A stretch of 64,000 bases of DNA from Flavihumibacter sp. ZG627 (GTDB taxonomy: Bacteria > Bacteroidota > Bacteroidia > Chitinophagales > Chitinophagaceae). A program made the translations under genes and the position numbers. The DNA lies in NCBI RefSeq assembly GCF_000814325.1, contig NZ_JPHF01000002.1, positions 248,001-312,000 on the forward strand, read 5' to 3'. The notes beneath the pieces are model-generated. The model made no database searches, was not told the DNA's origin, and worked only from the letters and a program-made list of their open reading frames with translations. Shown piece after piece: positions 17,161 through 25,382 of this stretch (positions are counted from its first letter, which is position 1; each line of letters opens with the position of its first letter).

Positions 17161-18458
17161 TCAGCATCGTCCATTCCTTCGCGTATATCTTCGGAAATGG
17201 TCACTAATATCTTATCGATCCTGAGTGCATCCATATCAATGATCTCAAATCTAAAGCCCTTCCATTCCATAGAATCTCCGGTTTGCGGAATACGCTCCAA
17301 CTTATGCAGTATAAATCCTGCCAAAGTATTGAATTCATGTTCGCCTTCATTCATCCAGTCTGTCATTTCAAACCTTGAAAGGAAATCATAGAAGGGTATT
17401 TGAGCATCTACAAGGTATGAGCCATCATCACGCTTGATGATTTCATAATCTTCTATGTCGGGCTGGGGAAGGTCACCAACAATAGCTTCCAAAATATCGT
17501 TTAGGGTTATCATACCCTGTACACTTCCATACTCATCAACAATAAAACAGGAGTGTAGCTGTGATTCCTTAAATCTTTCAAGAACCCGGTAAGCCGTATT
17601 GTTCTCAGGAACAAACATGGCTGGTTTCATAATATGTTTAAAAAGAGTAAGATCATTTGTAATGTAGAGATCCTTGATTGATACAACACCCTTGATATTA
17701 TCAATATCACCCTCACAGATCGGATAAATGGAATGTGGTTCCTTCAAAATCTTCTCCTTGATGGATACCTCGTTGTCATTAAGATCAAACCAAACGATAT
17801 CACTCCGGTGTGTCATTAAGGAGCTTATATTCCTGTCTCCTAGGTGAAATACCCGCTCAATTATTTCCTGTTCTGCCTCATCAATTGTCCCCTGCTCGGT
17901 ACCTTCACTTATTATAGCTTTTATTTCTTCTTCAGTTACCTGGGTATCATTGCGTTGAACATTAAATAATTTAGAAAGAAGATGCGTCGATTTGCTGAGA
18001 AGCCAGATAAACGGATGGGTAATCCGGCTGATGATATGCATGGGACGGGCAACCAGTTTGGCAATCTTTTCGGGATTGCTAAGGCCTATGCGCTTTGGAA
18101 GTAGTTCGCCAAGAACCATACTGAAATAGGTCAGGATAATTACCACCACAGTGGTTGCAATACCATTACTGTACGGTGCTAGTAATGGAATGCTCTGGAA
18201 AAAAGCAGCAACATCCGATGTAACCGTGTCGCCGGAAAATATACCCGTCAATATTCCTATCAGGGTAATGCCGATTTGGACGGTTGATAAAAACGTATCA
18301 GGGTGGTTTGATAGCTCCAGGGCTTCCTTCGCACGGGCATCACCCCTGTTGGCCTGGCTTTCAAGCCTTGCCTTACGGGAAGAAACAAGCGCTATTTCTG
18401 CCATCGAAAAAAGTCCGTTTATCAGGATTAGTCCCAGTATTATAAGAATCTCCGTCAT
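17157..18458 (-). CDS. CNNM/CorC-type membrane protein (DUF21-CBS-CorC_HlyC)
   Basis: This 433-residue protein has the order DUF21 membrane domain (about residues 1-190, with MAEIALVSSRKARLESQA and VLGELLPKRIGLSNPEKIA), two CBS domains (about 205-335, with MTHRSDIVWFDL and SCFIVDEYGSVQGMITLNDI) and a C-terminal CorC_HlyC domain (about 345-425, with GEHEFNTLAGFIL). The family is annotated as hemolysin-like but is best understood as magnesium or other cation transport or efflux, gated by nucleotides at the CBS pair. It is full length. The PAP2 gene lies 14 bases upstream on the same strand. Confidence 0.93.
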   Translation of the reverse strand: MTEILIILGLILINGLFSMAEIALVSSRKARLESQANRGDARAKEALELSNHPDTFLSTVQIGITLIGILTGIFSGDTVTSDVAAFFQSIPLLAPYSNGIATTVVVIILTYFSMVLGELLPKRIGLSNPEKIAKLVARPMHIISRITHPFIWLLSKSTHLLSKLFNVQRNDTQVTEEEIKAIISEGTEQGTIDEAEQEIIERVFHLGDRNISSLMTHRSDIVWFDLNDNEVSIKEKILKEPHSIYPICEGDIDNIKGVVSIKDLYITNDLTLFKHIMKPAMFVPENNTAYRVLERFKESQLHSCFIVDEYGSVQGMITLNDILEAIVGDLPQPDIEDYEIIKRDDGSYLVDAQIPFYDFLSRFEMTDWMNEGEHEFNTLAGFILHKLERIPQTGDSMEWKGFRFEIIDMDALRIDKILVTISEDIREGMDDAD

Positions 18459-18472
18459 TTTTTAATGTATTG

Positions 18473-19060
18473 TCAGCTGGTTTTCAGAGGGGGAAGCCCG
18501 TAATTCTTGTTGAAGATAACACTCATTCCGTAACCAATACCGGCGCCTACCATTCCGCCTGCTATCACATCCAGCGGAAAATGTACACCAACGTATACTT
18601 GTCCATAGGCAACAGCTGCAGCTGCCACGAACAAAAGACTTATAATGGGCCCTGTAATATGTCGTAAGGTAAGAACCATAAAAGTGGCGAAACCAAATTG
18701 ATTAGTAGCATGGGAAGAAGTGAAGCTGCTGCTGCGGGGACAATAGCTGATAAAAAATCTAACCTGTTCAGCAAGTAACTGATCACGGCAGGGCCGCGTT
18801 CTGAAAATATTATTTTTGATTAAGTTACTGCTCACCTGGTCAGTGATAGCAATAGTTACTATTACAGCTAGAACCCATATCCAACCCCTTTTCCCGAAAT
18901 TAATTGCAGCAAAAACAAGAAAAAACAGGTAAAGTGGAACCCAGAAATATGTTTCCCGGATATGCTGGAAAAACATGTCAAGCACCGGGTTATGCCATTC
19001 GCTGTTGATGCGAAGCATCAGGCTCCTGTCATATTCAATTAACCGTTCTATAAGATCCAT
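18473..19060 (-). CDS. PAP2-family phosphatase, membrane
   Basis: The ATG at 19060 is preferred over an in-frame TTG at 19075. The 195-residue protein has about six membrane segments and the three PAP2 motifs: KNNIFRTRP (K-x6-RP), the SSHA block in SFTSSHATNQFG, and VYVGVHFPLDV with the catalytic His and Asp. In the third motif the usual Ser-Arg is Gly-Gln. The family removes phosphate from undecaprenyl diphosphate, phosphatidic acid or similar lipids at the outer face of the inner membrane. The exact substrate is unknown. Confidence 0.9.
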   Translation of the reverse strand: MDLIERLIEYDRSLMLRINSEWHNPVLDMFFQHIRETYFWVPLYLFFLVFAAINFGKRGWIWVLAVIVTIAITDQVSSNLIKNNIFRTRPCRDQLLAEQVRFFISYCPRSSSFTSSHATNQFGFATFMVLTLRHITGPIISLLFVAAAAVAYGQVYVGVHFPLDVIAGGMVGAGIGYGMSVIFNKNYGLPPLKTS

Positions 19061-19078
19061 GTTGTTTTCTAACAATCA

Positions 19079-19086
19079 CAAAAATA
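19079..19086 (-). promoter_or_regulatory. probable -7 box for the PAP2 gene
   Basis: On the minus strand this reads TATTTTTG, an exact TAnnTTTG match 18 bases upstream of the PAP2 start. Confidence 0.4.
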
Positions 19087-19142
19087 AGTAGTTATGTTTT
19101 AACCGCATGGTGAAGTTTAAATAATTCCGACTTTTGCACACT

Positions 19143-21140
19143 ATGAACAGGATCCCCCGCACCGTTAGATGGGTCTTTGCAATTTCCATCCTACTGCTTT
19201 TGGCCATGACCGCAGCTCGTGTTTTTAGCTGGTATATGTTTCGTTTACCCGAAACCGAAACAGACAATATAATCCCCACTTTCTGGCTTGGATTTCGGTA
19301 TGATGCACGCGTGGTTGCCGCCATAGGGCTGGTTTTTCTTATTCTTTCAGCCTTTCCTGCCCTTAACCCCTTTTTAAACCCCAAAGCCAGAAGAATATGG
19401 ATTATCTATTTTATACTGGTCAGCCTGTTGCTCACCATATTCTTTGTTGTGGATTTTTTGCATTACCGTTACCTCAACCAGCGGCTAAATGCAAGTGCGC
19501 TGAGCTTTTTGGAAGATGCAAAAATATCAGCAGGGATGGTCTGGCAAACTTATCCCGTTTTTAGAATAATCCTTGCCGTAATTGTGATTAGCTGGCTGAT
19601 TGTAAAAACAATCCGGTTGATTTATTCTTTTATTGCTGATACAGGATTGCCTCCAACCCGTAGTTCGCGAATTAGTTTTTTTGTTGCTTCATTCCTGGTT
19701 TTTGCCCTGGCCATATTTGGAAGGGTTGCACAATATCCTCTTCGCTGGAGCGATGCATTTAACATGGGAAATGATTTCCAGGCTAATATTGCCCTTAATC
19801 CGATACAATCATTTTTCAGTTCTTTTAAATTCAGGAGTTCATCCTATGATTCATTAAAAGTTAAAGCTGCTTACCCGCAAATGGCCGCTTATCTTGAAGT
19901 AGATTCTCCTGACCCCGAAAAGCCACATTTTAATAGGCTTGTGGCGCCTGATTCTTTGTATAACTGGAAAGGAAGGCCATCCCCCAATATCGTTCTGGTA
20001 CTATGTGAGAGTTTCAGTGGCTATAAAAGCTCTATGTGGGGAAATCCACTGAATGCCACACCCTATTTCTCTTCCCTCTGTAAGGAAGGCTTGTTCTTTG
20101 ATAATTGCTTTACACCACTTATCGGAACTGCAAAAGGCGTTTGGGCAACCATTACCGGTATTCCGGATGTTGAACTGGTTAAAACAGCTAGCAGGAATCC
20201 GCTGATGGTTGATCAGCATTCCATCATAAATGATTTCCGTGGCTATGAAAAATATTATTTTCTGGGAGGAAGTACAAGCTGGGCAAATATCAGGGGTATA
20301 CTTACTAACAATATTGCCGGACTTCATCTTTACGAGGAAGGAAGCTACTCCGTTCCAAATGTTGATGTATGGGGGATAAGTGACCATAACCTTTTCAGGG
20401 AGGCCCACACAGTTCTTGAAAAAGAGAAAAAGCCATTTTTTGCTGTTATCCAGACAGCTAACAATCATCGCCCATATACCATTCCTAAGGAAGACCAGGA
20501 AGCAATGGGAATTGTTACCTATCCCCAGGACAGCCTCGATAAATTCGGATATCGAAGTAATGAAGAATTGAACGCATTCCGGTACATGGACTTCAGTATT
20601 AAACAATTCATGGAAACGGCAAGACAATCTCCTTATTTTGAGAATACAATTTTTGTATTCATAGGAGATCATGGAATTGCCGGCAATGCCAATTTTGGTT
20701 TTCCATCGTCCTGGACGGTTAACAGCCTCTCGGCAAATCATGTTCCTTTATTGTTTTATGCACCTGGTAAAGTGCCTGCCATGAAACTGCATGACCTGGC
20801 ATCGCAAATCGATGTATTGCCAACACTTGCAGGAATTGTAAATATTCCATACAAGAATACTGCAATGGGACGTGATCTTATGGTTGCCCACCACCGCGAT
20901 AGTGGCAGAGGAAATATGGCTTTTATTATGGATTATAATAACAAGAATATTGGGCTGCTGAAAAATCAGTTTTACTATAACCGGTCTATGCAGGGTAATG
21001 CTACAGTAATGGAGTGGGCCGATTTTGCCGTTCCATTAGCCGGGGATATTCCTGATACGGCTCCTTACGAATGGTGGAGCGAGGCATTCTATGAAACAGC
21101 ACGGTACATGCTGTTGAATAATAAAAAATCGGCAGACTAA
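19143..21140 (+). CDS. LTA-synthase-like sulfatase, membrane-anchored
   Basis: This 665-residue protein has about five N-terminal membrane helices (residues 1-190) followed by a periplasmic sulfatase/phosphoglycerol-transferase domain. Visible motifs are PNIVLVLCESFSGYKSSMWG with the metal-binding Glu, LIGTAKGVWATITG with the probable nucleophile Thr, and FVFIGDHGIAGN with the metal-binding Asp and His. This architecture matches the LTA synthase family. In Gram-negative bacteria such proteins usually transfer phosphoglycerol or phosphoethanolamine to envelope glycans or lipids. The start is the ATG at 19143. Confidence 0.92.
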   Translation: MNRIPRTVRWVFAISILLLLAMTAARVFSWYMFRLPETETDNIIPTFWLGFRYDARVVAAIGLVFLILSAFPALNPFLNPKARRIWIIYFILVSLLLTIFFVVDFLHYRYLNQRLNASALSFLEDAKISAGMVWQTYPVFRIILAVIVISWLIVKTIRLIYSFIADTGLPPTRSSRISFFVASFLVFALAIFGRVAQYPLRWSDAFNMGNDFQANIALNPIQSFFSSFKFRSSSYDSLKVKAAYPQMAAYLEVDSPDPEKPHFNRLVAPDSLYNWKGRPSPNIVLVLCESFSGYKSSMWGNPLNATPYFSSLCKEGLFFDNCFTPLIGTAKGVWATITGIPDVELVKTASRNPLMVDQHSIINDFRGYEKYYFLGGSTSWANIRGILTNNIAGLHLYEEGSYSVPNVDVWGISDHNLFREAHTVLEKEKKPFFAVIQTANNHRPYTIPKEDQEAMGIVTYPQDSLDKFGYRSNEELNAFRYMDFSIKQFMETARQSPYFENTIFVFIGDHGIAGNANFGFPSSWTVNSLSANHVPLLFYAPGKVPAMKLHDLASQIDVLPTLAGIVNIPYKNTAMGRDLMVAHHRDSGRGNMAFIMDYNNKNIGLLKNQFYYNRSMQGNATVMEWADFAVPLAGDIPDTAPYEWWSEAFYETARYMLLNNKKSAD

Positions 21141-21147
21141 TTCTCTC

Positions 21148-21894
21148 CTAAACCTTTATTTTTTTGGCCATCATAATAAGGCGTGGTGACTTTCTGACAT
21201 CATAATGCCCGAATTCATAATCACCATAAACTTCCTGGATCTGAAGGTTATGGAAGGAAAACATATCGTTGAAATCGCCAAGAGAAAATTTTGCTACCCT
21301 TTCTGTATACTCTAATGGTTCTTCAAAATTTTCATCCTCTACCACGATCCTCTTATAAAAATGAGTTTCATCAAACCATTTGGTGATATAAAAATTCACC
21401 CCTTCTATTTCTTCTTCACTCTTATGAACCAAATGATCTTCTGCATAATGTACATTCAGAAAGTCCATCACAAATAAAGCATTTGGTTTCAAAGACTGAG
21501 CGATGGTTCTTATTGTATTATAGTGTTCACGCTCTGTTCGGAAATACCCAAAACTTGTAAAAAAATTGAATGCATAATCATAATAATTCATCCTGAAAGG
21601 GAGCCTCATATCATGTACATAAAAATGCAGGTTCCCCTGTTCATATTTTAGTGCTTCCTTGATACTGTCCTCCGAAATATCAATGCCCGTAACATCAAAT
21701 CCCATCGCTGCGAGGCTCCTTGAATGCCTGCCGCGCCCGCATGCTATGTCAAGCATTTTAGACCCTGATCCCGGGCCCAGCTTTAACACCAATTGCCGGA
21801 TGAATTTATCTGCTTCATCCTCATCCCGCTTAAAATAAAGAAGATGGTAGTATGATGAATTGAACCAGTTGCGAAACCAACTTCCTGTCGGCAT
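21148..21894 (-). CDS. class I SAM-dependent methyltransferase
   Basis: This 248-residue protein has the Rossmann-fold motifs of class I methyltransferases: motif I MLDIACGRGRHSRSLAAMG (about residues 47-65), the acidic residue after the second strand in VTGIDISEDSI, motif II near HFYVHDMRLPF and the later YAFNFFTSFGYF. It has no signal peptide, so it is cytoplasmic. The methyl acceptor cannot be assigned. It converges with the sulfatase gene and is divergent from glmM. Confidence 0.9.
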   Translation of the reverse strand: MPTGSWFRNWFNSSYYHLLYFKRDEDEADKFIRQLVLKLGPGSGSKMLDIACGRGRHSRSLAAMGFDVTGIDISEDSIKEALKYEQGNLHFYVHDMRLPFRMNYYDYAFNFFTSFGYFRTEREHYNTIRTIAQSLKPNALFVMDFLNVHYAEDHLVHKSEEEIEGVNFYITKWFDETHFYKRIVVEDENFEEPLEYTERVAKFSLGDFNDMFSFHNLQIQEVYGDYEFGHYDVRKSPRLIMMAKKIKV

Positions 21895-21910
21895 GTAGGG
21901 GTATTTTTAC

Positions 21911-21950
21911 CAAAAGTAAAGGGCGAAACCCAAATAATCGCTTATTTTTG
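21911..21950. promoter_or_regulatory. divergent -7 boxes, methyltransferase and glmM
   Basis: On the minus strand, 21918-21911 reads TACTTTTG, 17 bases before the methyltransferase start. On the plus strand, 21943-21950 reads TATTTTTG, 23 bases before the glmM GTG. Both fit TAnnTTTG exactly. The -33 elements are not clear. Confidence 0.4.
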
Positions 21951-21972
21951 GAATACTTAAACCTTTCGAACT

Positions 21973-23352
21973 GTGGCATTGATAAAAAGTATTTCCGGAA
22001 TTCGTGGTACCATTGGTGGGCTTCCAAACACAAATCTGACTCCCCTCGATATTGTAAGATTTTCTGCTGCTTACGGCAGCATGCTTTTATCCGGTAACAA
22101 ATCCGCTAAAGTTGTTGTTGGGCGTGATGGTCGCATATCCGGTGATATGGTCAATCAATTGGTTTTACAAACGCTGGTGGGGCTCGGAATACAGGTTGTT
22201 GACCTCGGATTATCTACCACTCCAACCGTTGAAATGGCGGTTAAATGGGAGAAGGCAGATGGTGGTATCATTATAACAGCCAGCCATAACCCTAAAGAAT
22301 GGAATGCGCTGAAATTACTTAACAGTGACGGGGAATTTATTTCGGCAGAAGCAGGTGCACAGGTGCTGGAATTAGCCGCTAAAGAATCTTTTAAGTTTGC
22401 ACCCGTCGATAAACTTGGTTCAATAACCACAAATGATTCTTACCTCGATAAACATATTGAGGTTGTATGTAATCACCCGTTAGTGAATGTTGAAGCCATT
22501 CGTGCCAAAAATTTTAAAATTGTAGTTGATGCCATCAATTCGTCTGGCGCCATTGCAATGCCTAAATTATTGAAAGCGCTGGGTGTGGAAGAGATAATTG
22601 TACTCAATGAAGAAGTAAACGGAAAATTTGCCCATAACCCCGAACCCCTTCCGGAAAATCTTTCCGGCTTGAGTGCTGAAGTCAAAAAGAAGGATGCTTC
22701 ACTTGGGATCGCAGTAGATCCCGATGTTGACAGACTTTGTTTTGTTTGTGAAGATGGCAGCATGTTTGGTGAGGAGTTTACCCTGGTAGCTGTTGCAGAT
22801 TATGTTCTGTCTAATAGAAAAGGTAATACTGTTTCAAATATGTCATCCACCAAGGCATTAAAGGAAATCACCTTAAAGCATGGCGGCGAATACTTCCCCT
22901 CACCGGTTGGGGAAGTGAATGTGGTGAAAAAGATGAAGGAAATGAATGCCGTGATAGGAGGGGAGGGAAATGGAGGAATTATTATGCCTGATCTTCATTA
23001 TGGAAGAGATGCCCTTATCGGAACCGGATTATTCCTCAGCGCCTTGGCACAACATAAAAACGGCATCAAGTCGTTTCGTTCCAGATATCCCGACTATTTT
23101 ATCTCCAAGAATAAAATCGAACTTGAGCAAAATATTGATGTAAAAGACCTGTTTGAAAAAATAAAGAAAAAATACAAGAAGCAGCCGGTCAATACGGAAG
23201 ATGGTTTGAAGATTGAATTCGATAGTGATTGGGTTCACCTGAGAACCTCTAACACAGAGCCCATCATCAGGATTTATGCAGAAAGTAACTTTGAGACCAC
23301 GGCCAATAATATAGCACTCAGACTAATGCAGGATATTAAAGAGTTCCTTTAA
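21973..23352 (+). CDS. glmM: phosphoglucosamine mutase / phosphohexomutase
   Basis: This 459-residue protein is an alpha-D-phosphohexomutase. The active-site phosphoserine is Ser104 in GGIIITASHNPKEWNALK, the Mg-binding loop is DPDVDRL, the sugar-binding loop is GGEGNGGII and the C-terminal phosphate-binding loop is RTSNTEPIIRIY. In Bacteroidota this type is annotated as GlmM, which makes glucosamine-1-phosphate for UDP-GlcNAc. Phosphoglucomutase or phosphomannomutase activity cannot be ruled out. The start is a GTG at 21973, where the typical MALIKSISGIRGT begins. Confidence 0.88.
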   Translation: MALIKSISGIRGTIGGLPNTNLTPLDIVRFSAAYGSMLLSGNKSAKVVVGRDGRISGDMVNQLVLQTLVGLGIQVVDLGLSTTPTVEMAVKWEKADGGIIITASHNPKEWNALKLLNSDGEFISAEAGAQVLELAAKESFKFAPVDKLGSITTNDSYLDKHIEVVCNHPLVNVEAIRAKNFKIVVDAINSSGAIAMPKLLKALGVEEIIVLNEEVNGKFAHNPEPLPENLSGLSAEVKKKDASLGIAVDPDVDRLCFVCEDGSMFGEEFTLVAVADYVLSNRKGNTVSNMSSTKALKEITLKHGGEYFPSPVGEVNVVKKMKEMNAVIGGEGNGGIIMPDLHYGRDALIGTGLFLSALAQHKNGIKSFRSRYPDYFISKNKIELEQNIDVKDLFEKIKKKYKKQPVNTEDGLKIEFDSDWVHLRTSNTEPIIRIYAESNFETTANNIALRLMQDIKEFL

Positions 23353-23376
23353 ATCAAAATAAATTCAGAAATTTGC

Positions 23377-23403
23377 GGCTCCCTGTTTAAGGGAGCCTTT
23401 TTA
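23377..23403 (+). terminator. intrinsic terminator after glmM
   Basis: GGCTCCC pairs with GGGAGCC across a TGTTTAA loop and is followed by TTTTTATTT. Confidence 0.88.
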
Positions 23404-23418
23404 TTTAAATGCATTCCA

Positions 23419-24546
23419 GTGAACAGAACTTATTTCGATAATGCAGCAACTACCAGCCTGGATCCCGCAGTGCTGGAGGCTATGATGCCATACCTTACTG
23501 AAAAATTTGGTAATCCTTCTTCAATATATTCCTATGGGAGAGAGAGCCGCCTGGCCATTGAGAATGCCCGTAAATCAGTCGCTAAGATCCTTAATGCACA
23601 CCCCGCTGAGATATTCTTTACCTCAGGCGGTACAGAAAGCAGTAATACTGCCATAACCGCCGCAGTTAAAAATCTTGGCTGCAGGCATATTATCAGTTCC
23701 CGGATCGAGCACCATGCTACCAGTCATACGATCGAATACCTCCATAAAAAAGGAGAAGCCGCACTCAGTTATGTAAAACTTCTACCAGACGGTCATATCG
23801 ACCTTGAAGACCTGGAACTTCTCCTTAAGGAAAGTGAAGATAAATGTCTGGTAACACTAATGCATGCCAATAATGAAATCGGAAATCTCCTCAACATTAA
23901 TGCGGTAGGGGAACTGTGTACAAAATACAATGCCATCTTCCATTCCGATACTGTTCAAACGGTGGGGCATTATCCATTTGACCTGAGAAAAACACCAGTA
24001 CATTTTATTACAGGTGCTTCACATAAATTTCATGGACCTAAAGGTGTTGGGCTGCTTTATATAAATGAAAGTGTCCATATTGAACCTTTCATTCATGGCG
24101 GATCGCAGGAAAGAAATATGCGTGCAGGAACTGAAAATTTATATGGCATCGTAGGCTTTGCAAAAGCGCTTGAAATCGCTACCAATAATTATGAGGCAGA
24201 TAGTAAACATGTTGCTTCCATTAAGAATTATATGGGAGATCAGTTAAAGGCTCATATAAAGGGAGTTGAATTTAATGGTGATGCCTTCGGTAACAGTCTC
24301 TATGCTGTCCTTAATGTTTCGTTCCCGAAAACAGAGAAGTCTGAAATGATATTATTTAATCTCGATATCAGTGGCATATGCGCATCAGGCGGAAGTGCCT
24401 GCACCAGCGGTGTTGACCAGGGGTCCCATGTTATCCGTGCAATTAAAAACAACCCCAACCAGGTTGCTGTAAGGTTCTCCTTTAGTAAGCATAATACTAA
24501 AGACGAAGTTGACTTCGTAGTGGATAAGCTTACAGGAATGATCTGA
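23419..24546 (+). CDS. cysteine desulfurase, class V aminotransferase fold
   Basis: This 375-residue protein matches NifS/IscS-type cysteine desulfurases, PLP enzymes that take sulfur from cysteine for Fe-S clusters and thiolated RNA. The opening YFDNAATTSLDP, the PLP-stacking HH near 98-99 (SRIEHHATSHT), HANNEIGN near 149, the PLP Lys203 in GASHKFHGPKG and the catalytic Cys328 in ASGGSACTSG are all present. The start is a GTG at 23419 (an ATG at 23409 is out of frame). No isc, suf or trmU partner gene lies beside it, so its pathway is open. Confidence 0.93.
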   Translation: MNRTYFDNAATTSLDPAVLEAMMPYLTEKFGNPSSIYSYGRESRLAIENARKSVAKILNAHPAEIFFTSGGTESSNTAITAAVKNLGCRHIISSRIEHHATSHTIEYLHKKGEAALSYVKLLPDGHIDLEDLELLLKESEDKCLVTLMHANNEIGNLLNINAVGELCTKYNAIFHSDTVQTVGHYPFDLRKTPVHFITGASHKFHGPKGVGLLYINESVHIEPFIHGGSQERNMRAGTENLYGIVGFAKALEIATNNYEADSKHVASIKNYMGDQLKAHIKGVEFNGDAFGNSLYAVLNVSFPKTEKSEMILFNLDISGICASGGSACTSGVDQGSHVIRAIKNNPNQVAVRFSFSKHNTKDEVDFVVDKLTGMI

Positions 24547-24654
24547 GGATCCCAACTTTGGCATTAACAAAATATTAGAACCAGCTCTTTTTACTTCTTT
24601 CTTCTCATATGGTCAGAATATTGAACGGCTTTCAAATCCGCGTCAACTAATCAT

Positions 24655-25323
24655 ATGAGATCAATAATTACACTACTACTGTTATTGTCGGCTACTGTTT
24701 TCAGTTATGCCCAGTCTGATATAAAATTTGGTGTTAAAGCAGGTGTCAATTTTGCTACTATTGGCGGCGAAGCTAACCAGCAACTTAACCAGATTCTTGA
24801 ATGGACCAATGGATATGTATCAACAACCGGTCGCACTGGTATGCATGTTGGTGGCTTCATTCAGATACCAATTTCTGAAACAGTTGTTATTGAGCCTGGT
24901 TTAATGTATTCTACAAAAGGCTATACGCTCAAGGGTGATGTTGATCTGAAAGTGCTGGATCTGTTAGGTATAGGCGCAAAAGCTGACCTGATGTCACAAT
25001 ACCTCGATATGCCGGTACTTATAAAAGCTACCCTGGGTAACGGTTTCCAGGTTTATGCAGGTCCACAGATTTCTTACCTCATGAACGCCGACCTCCGCAC
25101 CAGAGCCAGCGTACTTGGTGTGAATCTCCTCAATAAAAAGTTTGATGTAACTGACCAGTTCAATAAAGTTGATGCTGCCCTTACTGCTGGTATTGGTTAC
25201 GAATTCCGAAATGGTGTAGCTATTACCGCAGGTTATGATTACGGACTTAGCAGGATAGATGCTAACAAATCAGTTAATGCCCGTAACCAGGCTGTGAAAA
25301 TTGGAATGTCACTTAAATTCTAA
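24655..25323 (+). CDS. PorT-type outer-membrane beta-barrel protein
   Basis: This 222-residue protein has a signal peptide (MRSIITLLLLLSATVFSYAQ) and a predicted 8- to 10-strand beta-barrel of the porin-family/PorT type. Alternating strands are seen at KFGVKAGVNFATIGG, TVVIEPGLMYSTKGY and GIGYEFRNGVAITAGYDYGL, and the terminal residue is Phe (KIGMSLKF), the usual outer-membrane insertion signal. The role is unknown. It stands alone, between a 108-bp gap and a terminator. Confidence 0.88.
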   Translation: MRSIITLLLLLSATVFSYAQSDIKFGVKAGVNFATIGGEANQQLNQILEWTNGYVSTTGRTGMHVGGFIQIPISETVVIEPGLMYSTKGYTLKGDVDLKVLDLLGIGAKADLMSQYLDMPVLIKATLGNGFQVYAGPQISYLMNADLRTRASVLGVNLLNKKFDVTDQFNKVDAALTAGIGYEFRNGVAITAGYDYGLSRIDANKSVNARNQAVKIGMSLKF

Positions 25324-25353
25324 TAGTAAAGTAGTCCTCTGAAATGCACAAAG

Positions 25354-25382
25354 AAAACGGCAGCTTATAGTTGCCGTTTTTT
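25354..25382. terminator. intrinsic terminator between barrel gene and mutS
   Basis: AAAACGGCA pairs with TGCCGTTTT across a 9-base loop. The T-run runs into the mutS stop codon (25381-25383), so the last bases of mutS form part of it. Confidence 0.85.

Noticed and set aside
20001-20741. Open frame of 246 codons on the minus strand inside the sulfatase gene
   Set aside because: It is antisense to conserved catalytic motifs of the sulfatase, with no start context or family of its own.
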